Translations under genes and position numbers: made by a program
The notes under the pieces: model-generated
Seen by the model: the letters and a program-made list of their open reading frames with translations, nothing else
What the model was told of the DNA's origin: nothing
The model's database searches: none
Part shown: piece after piece, positions 34,427 through 44,577 of the stretch
Layout of the letters: each line of letters starts with the position of its first letter
Position numbering within the stretch: position 1 is the first letter of the stretch
NCBI RefSeq assembly: GCF_000938255.1
Contig: NZ_JYMR01000002.1
Coordinates: 124,001 to 188,000, forward strand
Direction of reading: 5' to 3'
Length of the DNA: 64,000 nucleotides
Source: Bradyrhizobium sp. LTSP849
GTDB taxonomy: Bacteria > Pseudomonadota > Alphaproteobacteria > Rhizobiales > Xanthobacteraceae

Positions 34427-35278
34427 TCACCGCGCCGGGAAATTGAGCGCATAGTCGCGATCGTCCATTCCCGCTGGCGCGGCGAAGGGGAAGCGCAGAC
34501 TGGTGTCGAGGAAGTCGTGGCTGTGCACGACCAGGTTCTCCTGGTCGATCAGCACTACGCCATAGGCCGGCGGCTCGTGGCTTGCCAGATGGTCGGTGGC
34601 CGTAGCATCGAGCTCGAACCAGACCTGGTGGTTGGTGCCGCGCAAGGTGGAGAAGGGGATCTTGCCATAGCTGCCGAAAATCGGCCGGTGCACATGGCCG
34701 AAGAAGAGGTGGCGAATGCGCGACCGGTAGGGCGCGATCACCTCGGCAAATTCGGCGCTTTGCTTCAGTGCGATCTCGTCCATCGCGTGCACGCCGACCG
34801 GGAACGGCGGGTGATGCATGAAGACGACGAGCGGCGTATCGGCTGGTGCGGCGGCCAGCGTGCTCGCAAGCCAGCCAAGGCGCTTGGCGCACATTTCGCC
34901 GGCATGGCTGGTCTCGTCCAGCGTGTCGAGGAACACGAACAGACCGTGCTCGGTGGTCCGCGTGCCCTGCACGAAGCCGTTAGGATCGCGCGGCGCCGCC
35001 TTGAGGCCGTCGAGGCAGGCGACGCGGCGGTCGTGGTTGCCGACCATGGCGATGTACGGCATTTTCAGCGCGGCCAGCGCCTCGGCGAAATTGGCGTAGG
35101 ATTCAGGCTCGCCCCAATGGGTGAGATCGCCGGTGACGACCGCGAAGGCGGCATCGGACTGGTGGGTGTTGATGTCGGCAATCGCAGCATCGAGCCGGGC
35201 GCGCGGGTCGAGGCCATAGAGCTTCAGCCCCGGATTCGCGAGATGCGTGTCGGTAATGTGGATGAATTTGAAGGGCAT
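34427..35278 (-). CDS. Calcineurin-like metallophosphoesterase (CpdA/GpdQ type)
   Basis: 283 aa from the ATG at MPFKFIHITDTHLANPG. All five dinuclear metal motifs of the class III phosphodiesterases are there: D-T-H (HITDTHL), GDLTHWGE, GNHDRR, FMHHPPF and FGHVHRP. No signal peptide, so it acts in the cytoplasm. Close families hydrolyse cyclic AMP (CpdA) or glycerophosphodiesters (GpdQ). It is the first gene of an operon with a UgpAEB-like importer, so cleavage of an imported phosphodiester or glycerophosphodiester is likelier than cAMP turnover. A Pho-box candidate 75 bases upstream supports that view. Confidence 0.85.
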   Translation of the reverse strand: MPFKFIHITDTHLANPGLKLYGLDPRARLDAAIADINTHQSDAAFAVVTGDLTHWGEPESYANFAEALAALKMPYIAMVGNHDRRVACLDGLKAAPRDPNGFVQGTRTTEHGLFVFLDTLDETSHAGEMCAKRLGWLASTLAAAPADTPLVVFMHHPPFPVGVHAMDEIALKQSAEFAEVIAPYRSRIRHLFFGHVHRPIFGSYGKIPFSTLRGTNHQVWFELDATATDHLASHEPPAYGVVLIDQENLVVHSHDFLDTSLRFPFAAPAGMDDRDYALNFPAR

Positions 35279-35628
35279 GGCGCGCTTGTCAGGACTGTTG
35301 GAGGATGGACGCCTCCGGCAAGACGGCCCTGACAGGCCGTTAGAGCGCGAGTGTTTCAGTTTGATGACAGTGGTTCCGCGCGCCCCGAATTCCACAGGAA
35401 GCGCTGGCGATGGCGCCGAGCCGCATGCTCACAAAAATATCGAAAACAACCCCATGCACAGTAGCCGATGGTTGTCGGAACAACGGCTTACGCGTCTTTC
35501 GACATGCTTTGACGCGTCGGGCAAAACAGTGGCATGATGCCATTATCGGAAAATCCGCAGTGCGGCGCTGTGGCCGGCCCGGCGATGGGCGGCTCGACGG
35601 AACGGCTGCGGACGAAGCCCGGCCCGGG
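35279..35628. promoter_or_regulatory. Leader region of the phosphoesterase-transporter operon
   Basis: 350 bases between the phosphoesterase start and the end of selO. It contains the Pho-box candidate and therefore probably the operon promoter. No credible coding sequence is visible; short frames in either direction have poor composition. There is no strong terminator for selO here. Confidence 0.4.
35353..35370 (-). promoter_or_regulatory. Putative Pho box upstream of the phosphoesterase-Ugp-like operon
   Basis: On the minus strand the sequence is CTGTCAT-CAAA-CTGAAAC: a perfect first PhoB half-site, a four-base spacer, and a second half matching four of seven positions (11/14 overall). It ends 75 bases before the phosphoesterase ATG. 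PhoB sites of this design control ugp and pho genes in rhizobia. Inferred from sequence only. Confidence 0.6.
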
Positions 35629-37107
35629 TCACGTCCCGCAGAACGTCTGCAACACCCGCTGGTCCGGCAGCGGCGGATTCTGGTAGGCCGCGTACTCTGG
35701 CTGGTCCTGGTACGGCTTCGCCAGCACCTTCACCAATTCCTCGAACGGCGCATAATTGTCATCATTCACTGCGGCCTGGATCACGGCTTCGACGCGGTGG
35801 TTGCGCGGAATGAAGATCGGATTGACGGCATGCATTGCCGCTTGCCGCTCGGCCGCGGTCTGCGGCTCTAGCGCCGCGCGCTCGCGCCAGCGTGTGGCCC
35901 AATCGTCGAACGCGCCGGGATCCATGAATTGCGCGCGGACGTCGGCGACGCTGGCTTCATCGCCAGCAGCATCACCCAGCTTGCGGAAGGTGAGGGTGAA
36001 GTCGGCCTGGTTCTTCGCCATGGCATCCAGGAGGTCCTGGATCAGCGCCTCGTCGCCATCGCGCATCGTGAACAGGCCGACCTTTTTGCGCAGGCCTGCC
36101 TGATAGGCTTTGCTGAACGTCTCGGGGAATGCGCCCAGAATGTCCTGCGCCTGCTCGACCGCCTTCTCCTGATCGTCAGAGAACAGCGGCAGCAGGCATT
36201 CCGCCAACCGAGTCAGATTCCACAGCGCGATGCGTGGTTGGTTGGCATAGGCGTAGCGGCCCGCCTCGTCGATCGACGAGAACACCTGCGCGGGATTGTA
36301 GGCATCCATGAAGGCGCAGGGGCCGTAATCGATGGTCTCGCCCGAGATCGAGGAGTTGTCGGTGTTCATCACGCCATGGATGAAGCCGACCAGCAGCCAG
36401 CGCGCGACGAGCTCAGCCTGGCGCGCGACCACACCGGCGAGCAGGGCGTGATAGGGGCGCTCCGCACCGAGCAGCTCCGGATAGTGGCGGCCGATGACGT
36501 GATCGGCGAGCCTTCGGATCGCGTCGGTGTCACGGCGCGCGGCGAAAAATTGGAAGGTGCCGACGCGGATGTGGCTCGCGGCGACGCGCGTCAAGACTGC
36601 GCCGGGCAGCACGGTCTCACGAATGACCGGCTCGCCGGTGACGACGGCAGCAAGCGAGCGCGTGGTCGGGATGCCAAGCGCGAACATCGCCTCGCTGACG
36701 ATGTATTCGCGCAGCACCGGCCCGAGCGCGGCGCGGCCGTCGCCGCGGCGGGAGAACGGGGTTGGCCCCGAGCCCTTGAGCTGGATGTCGCGGCGGACAC
36801 CGCTTTTATCGATGACCTCGCCGAGCAGGATCGCCCGCCCGTCGCCGAGCTGCGGCACGAAATGTCCGAACTGGTGGCCGGCATAGGCCATGGCGATGGG
36901 ATCCGCGCCGGCGGGAACCGTCTTGCCGGCCAGGATCTCGGCGCCCTCCGGGGTCTCAAGCAGGTCGGGATCGAGCCCAAGCTGGACCGCCAGCGGCCGG
37001 TTCAGCTTGATCAGCCGGGGGGCCGTGACCGGTGTCGGCGCGACCCGGGCAAAGAAGCTGTCCGGCAGCGCCGAATAGGAGTTCTGGAAGGGGAAATGGA
37101 CCGTCAT
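35629..37107 (-). CDS. selO: SelO/YdiU protein adenylyltransferase (pseudokinase family)
   Basis: 492 aa from the ATG at [19 protein letters not shown]. SelO features: [19 protein letters not shown] (Gly-rich region), [20 protein letters not shown] (glycine-rich/ATP flipped site), [20 protein letters not shown], and the metal/active segment [20 protein letters not shown] with Asn and Asp, followed by FMDAYNP. SelO transfers AMP to Ser/Thr/Tyr of proteins in redox control. The C-terminus ends LQTFCGT, with the redox-active Cys near the end (normally C-x-x-C/T). In many proteobacteria the Cys pair is conserved; here one Cys is visible. Confidence 0.93.
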   Translation of the reverse strand: MTVHFPFQNSYSALPDSFFARVAPTPVTAPRLIKLNRPLAVQLGLDPDLLETPEGAEILAGKTVPAGADPIAMAYAGHQFGHFVPQLGDGRAILLGEVIDKSGVRRDIQLKGSGPTPFSRRGDGRAALGPVLREYIVSEAMFALGIPTTRSLAAVVTGEPVIRETVLPGAVLTRVAASHIRVGTFQFFAARRDTDAIRRLADHVIGRHYPELLGAERPYHALLAGVVARQAELVARWLLVGFIHGVMNTDNSSISGETIDYGPCAFMDAYNPAQVFSSIDEAGRYAYANQPRIALWNLTRLAECLLPLFSDDQEKAVEQAQDILGAFPETFSKAYQAGLRKKVGLFTMRDGDEALIQDLLDAMAKNQADFTLTFRKLGDAAGDEASVADVRAQFMDPGAFDDWATRWRERAALEPQTAAERQAAMHAVNPIFIPRNHRVEAVIQAAVNDDNYAPFEELVKVLAKPYQDQPEYAAYQNPPLPDQRVLQTFCGT

Positions 37108-37300
37108 GGCCTCAAGATAAGGCTGGAACGCTCGATGGCAAAGGCTCGGGCCCAGATTGGCTAAAAATGGGCGGTTCGGCCCCAAAACGGACCGTTCCCT
37201 TGGTTGCCGCCCCGGGCCTCGTCGGGTAAACCCTCCGCAATTCGGGCAGGCCCGTTGGGACGCTCGATTCGACCCCTCCGACATTGAATTTGGGACGACC

Positions 37301-39073
37301 ATGCATCGCTACCGGTCACATAAATGCGGCGATCTCCGCGAGAGCAACATCGGCGAGACAGTTCGCCTCTCGGGCTGGGTCCATCGCGTTCGCGACCATG
37401 GCGGCGTGCTGTTCATCGACCTGCGCGACCATTACGGCCTGACCCAGTGCGTGGTCGATCCGGATTCGCCGGCGTTCTCGCAGGCCGAGAAGCTGCGCTC
37501 GGAATTCGTGGTGCGGATGGACGGCAAGGCCCGCCGCCGCCCCGAGGGCACCGACAACGACGATTTGCCGACCGGCAAGGTCGAGGTCTATGTCAGCGAG
37601 ATCGAGGTGCTCGGTCCGGCCGGCGACCTGCCGCTGCCCGTGTTCGGAGACCAGGAATATCCTGAGGACATCCGTCTCAAATATCGCTTCCTCGATCTGC
37701 GCCGTGAAAAACTGCACCAGAACATCATGACGCGCATCGAAATTATCAAGTCGATGCGTCGGCGCATGGAGGGGCAGGGCTTCTTCGAGTTCAACACCCC
37801 GATCCTGACCGCATCCTCGCCGGAAGGCGCGCGCGACTTCCTGGTGCCCTCGCGCATCCATCCCGGCAAGTTCTACGCGCTGCCGCAGGCGCCGCAGCAG
37901 TACAAGCAGCTCTTGATGATGTCGGGCTTCGACCGCTATTTCCAGATCGCGCCCTGTTTCCGCGACGAGGACCCGCGCGCCGACCGTCTGCCCGGCGAGT
38001 TCTACCAGCTCGACGTCGAGATGAGTTTTGTCACGCAGGAAGACGTCTTCGCTGCGATGGAGCCCGTGATCACCGGCGTGTTCGAGGAGTTTGCCAAGGG
38101 CAAGCCAGTGAGCAAGAACTGGCGCCGAATTCCGTTCGCAGAGGCGCTGCGCAAATATGGCAGCGACAAGCCGGACCTGCGCAACCCCATCGAGATGCAG
38201 GACGTCTCCGAACATTTCCGCGGCTCCGGCTTCAAGGTGTTCGCGCGCATGCTCGAAGATCCCAAGAACCAGGTCTGGGCGATCCCGGCGCCGGGCGGTG
38301 GTTCGCGTGCTTTCTGCGACCGCATGAATTCGTGGGCTCAAGGCGAGGGCCAGCCCGGCCTCGGCTACATCATGTGGCGCGAGGGCGGCGAGGGCGCAGG
38401 TCCGCTCGCGAACAACATTGGGCCTGAGCGCACCGCCGCGATCCGCGCGCAGGTCGGCGTCAAGGAAGGCGATGCCGCCTTCTTCGTCGCCGGCGATCCC
38501 GACAAGTTCTGGAAGTTTTCAGGTTTGGCCCGCAACAAGGTCGGCGAGGAATTGAACCTCACCGACAAGGAGCGGTTCGAGCTCGCCTGGATCGTCGACT
38601 TCCCGATGTACGAGTACAACGAGGACGACAAGAAGGTCGACTTCTCGCACAACCCGTTCTCGATGCCACAGGGCGGCCTCGACGCCTTGAAGGGGCAGGA
38701 TCCCCTGACCATCAAGGCGTTCCAGTACGACATCACCTGCAACGGCTACGAGATTGCCTCGGGCGGCATCCGCAACCACGTGCCGGAAGCGATGGTGAAG
38801 GCGTTCGAGATCGCGGGCTATGGCGAGCAGGAAGTGGTCGAGCGGTTCGGCGGCATGTATCGCGCCTTCCAGTACGGCGCGCCGCCGCATGGTGGCATGG
38901 CCGCGGGTGTCGACCGTATCGTGATGCTCTTGTGCGGCACCAACAATCTGCGCGAGATCTCGCTGTTCCCGATGAACCAGCAGGCCATGGACCTCCTGAT
39001 GGGCGCGCCGTCGGACGCCACCACCAAGCAGCTCCGCGAGCTGCATGTGCGGGTGAACCTGCCGCAGAAGTGA
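37301..39073 (+). CDS. aspS: Aspartyl-tRNA synthetase
   Basis: 590 aa. The anticodon-binding OB domain opens [19 protein letters not shown] and has [14 protein letters not shown]. Class II motif 2 is [19 protein letters not shown], and motif 3 contains [19 protein letters not shown]. The bacterial GAD insertion domain lies at about 290-430. RDHGG, with His where strictly Asp-specific enzymes have another residue, resembles the non-discriminating AspRS of Pseudomonas, so it may also charge tRNA-Asn for GatCAB; this is inference. The ATG is the second base after an upstream region shared with the divergent selO gene. Confidence 0.96.
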   Translation: MHRYRSHKCGDLRESNIGETVRLSGWVHRVRDHGGVLFIDLRDHYGLTQCVVDPDSPAFSQAEKLRSEFVVRMDGKARRRPEGTDNDDLPTGKVEVYVSEIEVLGPAGDLPLPVFGDQEYPEDIRLKYRFLDLRREKLHQNIMTRIEIIKSMRRRMEGQGFFEFNTPILTASSPEGARDFLVPSRIHPGKFYALPQAPQQYKQLLMMSGFDRYFQIAPCFRDEDPRADRLPGEFYQLDVEMSFVTQEDVFAAMEPVITGVFEEFAKGKPVSKNWRRIPFAEALRKYGSDKPDLRNPIEMQDVSEHFRGSGFKVFARMLEDPKNQVWAIPAPGGGSRAFCDRMNSWAQGEGQPGLGYIMWREGGEGAGPLANNIGPERTAAIRAQVGVKEGDAAFFVAGDPDKFWKFSGLARNKVGEELNLTDKERFELAWIVDFPMYEYNEDDKKVDFSHNPFSMPQGGLDALKGQDPLTIKAFQYDITCNGYEIASGGIRNHVPEAMVKAFEIAGYGEQEVVERFGGMYRAFQYGAPPHGGMAAGVDRIVMLLCGTNNLREISLFPMNQQAMDLLMGAPSDATTKQLRELHVRVNLPQK

Positions 39074-39077
39074 ATGC

Positions 39078-39209
39078 GTGCCCCGGACGCAGCGCAGCGC
39101 TTCTTCAGCGGTGCGCTGCAGAACCGGGGCCCATTTCTCGGCGAACAGCGGCCTCTGTGGATCCCTGCTCTGCGTCGCGTCATTTCATGCCGCGCCGCGT
39201 CCGGGACAC
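39078..39209. repeat. Palindromic intergenic repeat, type C
   Basis: Outer arms GTGCCCCGGACGC (39078-39090) and GCGTCCGGGACAC (39197-39209) are inverted, with inner inverted segments around GGTGCGCTGCAGAACCGGGGCCC and ATCCCTGCTCTGCG. It fills the gap between the convergent aspS and the large anchored protein. I recall this family from Bradyrhizobium genomes. Confidence 0.7.
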
Positions 39210-39217
39210 GAGACCAA

Positions 39218-41182
39218 CTACAACCCCGTCGACGCCTCGATCCTGAACTGCGCCAACGCGACAATCGGCTCGCTGTTGAGGGCGTTCATGAGCTGGACCA
39301 CCGGCACCTTGCCGAGCGGCGTCAGCTTAATCGTGAGCGTTTGCCCCGATGTCGCAACGAAGCTCGCGAGCGCATCCACTGCCGTTTTGGCGTCGGGATT
39401 GGTGGAGACGATCCTCTCGCCCTGCGCCCGGATCATTTCGACGATGGCGCTGCGCGCGGCGTCGCGGCTGACGTTCTGAATCCGCGCGAACTGCGCTACG
39501 ACGAGATCGACGACGCCGCTGTCGCGCAAGGAGAGCTCGATCGCACCGGTCTCGATCTGCCCCGCCTGACCCATGGCCTGCACCGGGTCGGCCGTGAACA
39601 CGCCACGCGGCACGTTGGCGAGCGCGAAGCGGGCTTGCGCCTTGGCGAGATTGCCGAGATCGATGGTTGCTGGTGCGAGCGCGAACGTGCCGGACGACTC
39701 CGTCCAGGCGGCGCCGAGATCGAGGTCGATCGCGAGCTTGTCGACGCCCGCCATGATCAGCGGCCGTTGCGCCGGACTGGTCGGGTCGGTGGGGGAGACC
39801 ATCTTCACGACCAGATTGGCCTTGCTCGGGATCGATCCGACCAGCTGGCCCCAGTCCAGGCTGATCGTATCGATGGTGACGAGCTGCCGGGTGTTCTTGT
39901 AGGGCGAGACCACGCCCTTGATTTCCGCGCCCGCTAGCACCCGGAACAGGCCGAGCATCTGATCCGGCGAGGGGGGCTGCCCGGGATTGGTGAGGCTCGC
40001 GGCCCAGTGCATCAGGTTTGCGATATTGAAGGACTTGAGCGCGAAGCGCTCCATCTTGATTTGCCCTTGCGGCGTCGGTGCATCGAGGCCCTCGATCGCG
40101 AGCTCGCCCTCCCTGTATTTGATGGCCCTGAGCCGGGGCGTCCCTTGCGGGGTCGTCATCGACATGGTGCCGATCTCGATCTTGCCGACGCGAAGGCCCT
40201 CATAGAAGCCGGCGACCTTCTCCATCATCTCGCGCGATTGCGCCGGTGTCGGCAGAGCCGAACGGTCTGCCGGCAGCAGCGCCAGGATCTCGGCCGGCCG
40301 GAATTTTGACGGCTGCACCGCAATGTCGGTGACGGCGATCCCATCGACCTGCATCCGCATGCCCAGCGTCGACGTCGCTACATAAGAGCCGCTTGAGATC
40401 TGCCCGTAGACACGATGATAGCTGTCGTCATTGGCTTTCTGCGGGTCGAGCGCGGCGGCGATCCCGGTCGAGTCGAAATCATTGATGATGATGTCGGATA
40501 TCTCGCCGGTCAGCTTGTCCGCCTTGCCCGGCTGCGGCAGGTTCATCGTGAAGTTGGCACGGTCCACCTTCATCGCGTCGACCTTGCCCTGGCCGAGCTT
40601 CTGGATCGCGAGACCCGAATAGGCGATCTCGCCGCTGCCGCCCTTTCCGGCGTCGAAGGTGACCGCAAGGGTCGGCGCCGTGACTGAAGATGCGGTCACG
40701 CTCGCATACTGCTCGAGCACAAATCGATACATGTCGATCAGCGAGCCTGACGCCGGTGGGTTCGGCGCGCGAAGCGGGCCGGCGTAATCCCGCATGGTCA
40801 ACTGCGGGACCTTGTAGGAGACTTTCAGCTTCCCGGGGCCGACCTCGTCCAGCGCAATTTCGAAGCCCGAGATATCGATGCTGTCGGCTGCGAAGCGTCT
40901 CTCATCGACCTGGCGGACGCCTACGCCCTTGATGGCGGCGATTTTGACATGCGCCTGCGGCTGCTCGGCAGGCTCAACCGCGATGTCCTCGACAGTCAAT
41001 GTCCGGCTCGTCAGGTCGAACGCCACCTTGCCGTGACTGGCTTTGCCGCCGCCGGCGCGGAGCTGCTCGAAGGCCGCCTCGACCTCGGCGGTGGCGCGAT
41101 GCTGGACGTAGAGATTGAAGCCGAACCATCCGCCCGCGGCGAGCACGATCACCGCGACTAGGCCGATCAGGATTCGTTTCAT
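39218..41182 (-). CDS. Large membrane-anchored periplasmic protein, AsmA/DUF748-like appearance
   Basis: 654 aa. One N-terminal membrane helix (MKRILIGLVAVIVLAAGGWF) anchors it in the inner membrane; the rest is a long, beta-rich, mostly hydrophilic region with repeated patterns of the type ISGFEIALDEV, IEIGTMSMTTPQG, and a segment DLAIDLDLGAAWTES. No catalytic motif is visible. Long beta-helical periplasmic bridges of the AsmA-like group look like this, but the usual AsmA signature is not evident, so function is unknown. It is a single-gene unit, convergent with aspS, and its promoter lies in the 247 bases before maeB. Confidence 0.75.
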   Translation of the reverse strand: MKRILIGLVAVIVLAAGGWFGFNLYVQHRATAEVEAAFEQLRAGGGKASHGKVAFDLTSRTLTVEDIAVEPAEQPQAHVKIAAIKGVGVRQVDERRFAADSIDISGFEIALDEVGPGKLKVSYKVPQLTMRDYAGPLRAPNPPASGSLIDMYRFVLEQYASVTASSVTAPTLAVTFDAGKGGSGEIAYSGLAIQKLGQGKVDAMKVDRANFTMNLPQPGKADKLTGEISDIIINDFDSTGIAAALDPQKANDDSYHRVYGQISSGSYVATSTLGMRMQVDGIAVTDIAVQPSKFRPAEILALLPADRSALPTPAQSREMMEKVAGFYEGLRVGKIEIGTMSMTTPQGTPRLRAIKYREGELAIEGLDAPTPQGQIKMERFALKSFNIANLMHWAASLTNPGQPPSPDQMLGLFRVLAGAEIKGVVSPYKNTRQLVTIDTISLDWGQLVGSIPSKANLVVKMVSPTDPTSPAQRPLIMAGVDKLAIDLDLGAAWTESSGTFALAPATIDLGNLAKAQARFALANVPRGVFTADPVQAMGQAGQIETGAIELSLRDSGVVDLVVAQFARIQNVSRDAARSAIVEMIRAQGERIVSTNPDAKTAVDALASFVATSGQTLTIKLTPLGKVPVVQLMNALNSEPIVALAQFRIEASTGL

Positions 41183-41429
41183 TCTTCAGCTCCAGTTGCC
41201 CATTTTGCACTGCGCAACCTGCCATATTCGCAAAGCGGTGTGCGGTCTAGGGAAAGCTATGGTTTTCAAATATTTGACCGCGCGCCCTGTTGATGGGGGC
41301 GCAATCGGATGTTGCCACCGGGGCGCCGGCCGTGCTTCATCCCGTTTCCATGACCCGGAATACCGCGACCCGCGACAGACCGGTCAGGACAACGTAGTTT
41401 GAGGCCGGTAACGCGAGGCAAGACACCGC

Positions 41430-43739
41430 ATGTCCTCCTATTCTGATGATCTCCACCAGGCGGCGCTGGCCTATCACCGTCTGCCGCGCCCCGGAAAGCT
41501 CGAGATCCAGGCGAGCAAGCCGCTCGCCAACCAGCGCGACCTCGCGCTTGCCTATTCTCCAGGCGTTGCCGCCGCCTGTATGGAGATCGCCAAGAACCCG
41601 GCCGAAGCAGCGACCTTGACGATCCGCGCCAATCTGGTCGCCGTGGTCTCGAACGGCACCGCGGTGCTCGGCCTCGGCAACATCGGCCCGCTCGCCTCAA
41701 AACCCGTGATGGAGGGCAAGGCGGTCCTGTTCAAGAAATTCGCCGGCATCGACGTGTTCGACATCGAGATCGCCGCCGACACCATCGAGCGCGTGGTCGA
41801 GACGGTGGCGGCGCTCGAGCCGACGTTCGGCGGCATCAATCTGGAGGACATCCGTGGGCCGGAGTGCTTCGAGATCGAGGCGCAGCTGAAGGAGCGCATG
41901 AAGATCCCGGTCTTCCATGACGACCAGCACGGCACCGCGATCATCGTTGCCGCTGCCGTCACCAACGGATTGCGGCTGAACGGCAAGAAGCTGTCGGACG
42001 TCAAGATCGTGGCTTCGGGGGCAGGGGCGGCCGCGATCGCGACGCTCAATCTCCTGGTGTCGATGGGCGCGCAGCGCAAGAACATCTGGGTCTGCGACAT
42101 CGACGGTCTCGTGCACGAGGGCCGCAACACCACGATGGACCGCTGGAAGGCGGTCTATGCGCAGAAGACCGACAAGCGCACGCTCGGCGACGTCATCGGC
42201 GGCGCCGACATCTTCATCGGGCTTTCGGCGCCGGGCGTGCTCAAGCCCGAGATGGCCAAGGCGATGGGCGACAAGCCGCTGATCATGGCGCTCGCCAACC
42301 CGACGCCGGAGATCATGCCGGAGGAGGCGCGCAAAGCCCGCCCCGACGCGATGATCTGCACCGGGCGCTCCGACTATCCGAACCAGGTCAACAACGTCCT
42401 CTGTTTTCCCTTCATCTTCCGCGGTGCGCTCGACGTCGGCGCCACCGCGATCAACGAGGAGATGAAGCACGCTGCCGTCGAAGCTATCGCGCAGCTTGCG
42501 CGCGAGGCGCCATCGGATGCGGTGGCACAAGGCTTTGACACCGGCGAGACGCAAGGGTTCGGCCCGGGCTCGCTGATCCCGAGTCCCTTTGATCCACGGT
42601 TGATTCTGCGCATCTCGCCGGCCGTGGCCAAGGCCGCGATGGAATCGGGCGTCGCGACGCGTCCCATCACCAATTTCGACGAATACACAGCTCTCTTGGA
42701 ACGCTTCGCCTTCCGCTCCGGCCTCGTCATGAAGCCGATGTTCGCGAAGGCCAAGACCCAGCCGGTGCGCGTGATCTACGCCGAAGGCGAGGACGAGCGC
42801 GTGCTGCGCGCGACGCAAGTGGTGCTGGAGGAGAAGCTGGCGACGCCGATCCTGGTCGGCCGTCCGTCCGTGGTCGACGCGCGCATCAAGCGCTTCGGCC
42901 TGTCGATCAAGGCGGGCAAGGATTTCGACCTCGTCAATCCCGAGGACGATCCGCGCTACCGCTCTTATGTGCAGTCCTATGTCGAGGTCGCCGGCCGCCG
43001 CGGCGTGACGCCGGATGCGGCCCGCACGGTGGTGCGCACCAACAACACGGTGATCGCGGCGCTCGCGGTGATGCGCGGGGAGGCGGACGCCATGCTCTGC
43101 GGCGTCGAGGGCCGCTATATGCATCATCTACGTCACGTCCGCGAGATCGTCGGCTTCCAGACTGGCATCAGCGACTATGCCGCGCTGGCGCTGCTGATCA
43201 CCAGCAAGGGCGCCTTCTTCATCGCCGACACCCAGGTGCGCCCCAATCCGAGTGCGGAAGAGCTTGCCGAGATCGCCTCGCTCGCGGCGGTGCACGTCCA
43301 GCGCTTTAACATCAAGCCGAAGATCGCCTTCGTCTCGCATTCTGATTTTGGCAGCTACGACACCGATTCCTCGCGCAAGATGCGCCGGGCGACCCAGTTG
43401 TTGAAGGAAAAGCATCCGGAGATCGAGGCCGACGGCGAGATGCAGGGCGATACCGCGCTCTCGGCCGCAGCGCGCAAGATGGTGCTGCCGCACTCCAAGC
43501 TCGAGGGTGAAGCCAACATCATGATCATGCCGACGCTGGACACCGCCAATGTCGCCTATCAGATGATCAAGTCGCTCGCGGATGCGCTGCCCGTCGGCCC
43601 GATCCTGATCGGCCCGGCGCGCCCTGCGCATATCCTTACCCCCTCGGTGACCGCGCGCGGCATTCTCAACATGACCGCAGTCGCCGTGGTGGAAGCGCAG
43701 GAGCGTGCAGCGCGGCAGCAGCCGACGTTGTTTACCTGA
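41430..43739 (+). CDS. maeB: NADP-dependent malic enzyme with C-terminal phosphotransacetylase-like domain
   Basis: 769 aa, the fused MaeB form. Malic enzyme domain (about 1-430): [14 protein letters not shown], the catalytic Tyr/Lys region in [10 protein letters not shown] and [14 protein letters not shown], metal residues in HDDQHGTA, the NADP loop [11 protein letters not shown]. The C-terminal ~330 residues ([31 protein letters not shown]) form a phosphate-acetyltransferase-like regulatory domain. It decarboxylates malate to pyruvate with NADPH gain, important for carbon flow in bacteroids. Stands alone; a strong hairpin follows. Confidence 0.95.
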   Translation: MSSYSDDLHQAALAYHRLPRPGKLEIQASKPLANQRDLALAYSPGVAAACMEIAKNPAEAATLTIRANLVAVVSNGTAVLGLGNIGPLASKPVMEGKAVLFKKFAGIDVFDIEIAADTIERVVETVAALEPTFGGINLEDIRGPECFEIEAQLKERMKIPVFHDDQHGTAIIVAAAVTNGLRLNGKKLSDVKIVASGAGAAAIATLNLLVSMGAQRKNIWVCDIDGLVHEGRNTTMDRWKAVYAQKTDKRTLGDVIGGADIFIGLSAPGVLKPEMAKAMGDKPLIMALANPTPEIMPEEARKARPDAMICTGRSDYPNQVNNVLCFPFIFRGALDVGATAINEEMKHAAVEAIAQLAREAPSDAVAQGFDTGETQGFGPGSLIPSPFDPRLILRISPAVAKAAMESGVATRPITNFDEYTALLERFAFRSGLVMKPMFAKAKTQPVRVIYAEGEDERVLRATQVVLEEKLATPILVGRPSVVDARIKRFGLSIKAGKDFDLVNPEDDPRYRSYVQSYVEVAGRRGVTPDAARTVVRTNNTVIAALAVMRGEADAMLCGVEGRYMHHLRHVREIVGFQTGISDYAALALLITSKGAFFIADTQVRPNPSAEELAEIASLAAVHVQRFNIKPKIAFVSHSDFGSYDTDSSRKMRRATQLLKEKHPEIEADGEMQGDTALSAAARKMVLPHSKLEGEANIMIMPTLDTANVAYQMIKSLADALPVGPILIGPARPAHILTPSVTARGILNMTAVAVVEAQERAARQQPTLFT

Positions 43740-43754
43740 GGCGACGTCGCTTCA

Positions 43755-43778
43755 CCTCGCCCCGCTTGCGGGGCGAGG
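43755..43778 (+). terminator. Strong hairpin after maeB
   Basis: CCTCGCCCCGC and GCGGGGCGAGG are exactly complementary (11 bases each, almost no loop), 16 bases after the maeB stop. A T-tract is weak (TTTCT some way on). Similar sequences recur in related genomes as a short palindromic repeat, so it may serve as terminator and repeat alike. Confidence 0.5.
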
Positions 43779-43926
43779 GAGCGCATTTCTGGCGTGTCAG
43801 CACTTCAACCTTTTCAAAACGGTTTTCGCCATTTCCCCGTTTGTAAACCAGCGAACGACGCTCCATAATCGCCCGGTGCGTTCGTCGAAATTCCGGTTTC
43901 AAAAAGCCTGAGCCAAGAGGCCGATC

Positions 43927-44379
43927 ATGCCAGCGTTCGTGACTTTCGGGCGAATCCTGTTCGCCGTGCTGTTCATCTACACGGGCGCCACCAAGCTCTT
44001 CGCCATTCAGGCGACGGCAGACTTCATCGCCACCAAGGTCGTGGTGCCCGAGATGATCGCGCCTTACGCCAAGCAGATCGAGGCGGCGACCGCCATGACC
44101 ACGCCGCAGCTGCTGGCGATCGCGGTCGGCGTGCTCGAGATCATCGCAGGCCTGATGATCGCGCTGAATTTCGGCGCGCGCTTCTTTGCGATGCTGCTGA
44201 TCATCTACGTCGCGGTCGCGACCTTCTTCTTCTACGATTTCTGGAACCAGGCGGCGCCCGAGAACGGCAAGATGCTGGTCGACGCGCTGAAGAATCTCTC
44301 GATCATCGGCGCGCTGTTCATGATCATGGGCTATGGCCGCGCCACACGCTCGGCCGAGACGGCCTACGGGGACGTGTAG
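43927..44379 (+). CDS. DoxX-family membrane protein
   Basis: 150 aa with four membrane segments. It opens MPAFVTFGRILFAVLFIYTGATKLFAI, the DoxX pattern (Gly-Arg then Ser/Tyr-Gly before Lys). The second half has VGVLEIIAGLMIALNFGARFF and a WNQ loop. DoxX proteins are integral membrane proteins often tied to redox or quinone metabolism; specific role unknown. Single gene, 187 bases after maeB. Confidence 0.8.
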   Translation: MPAFVTFGRILFAVLFIYTGATKLFAIQATADFIATKVVVPEMIAPYAKQIEAATAMTTPQLLAIAVGVLEIIAGLMIALNFGARFFAMLLIIYVAVATFFFYDFWNQAAPENGKMLVDALKNLSIIGALFMIMGYGRATRSAETAYGDV

Positions 44380-44577
44380 CCGCTCCAGGGCGTCTTCGCG
44401 TGGCGATCGCGTGAACCCTCATTCACAGATCATGGCTTTGAGATCACAGCGGTTCCACAAAATCGTGGCCGCTGTCGCGCGCGCTCGTTTGTCGGCTTGT
44501 CGGATTGTCCCGGCGCAGAATATGACCGGTCGATCGGTTGTATGGGCGCAACCGGCACGAGGCGATGGGGGCGGGAC

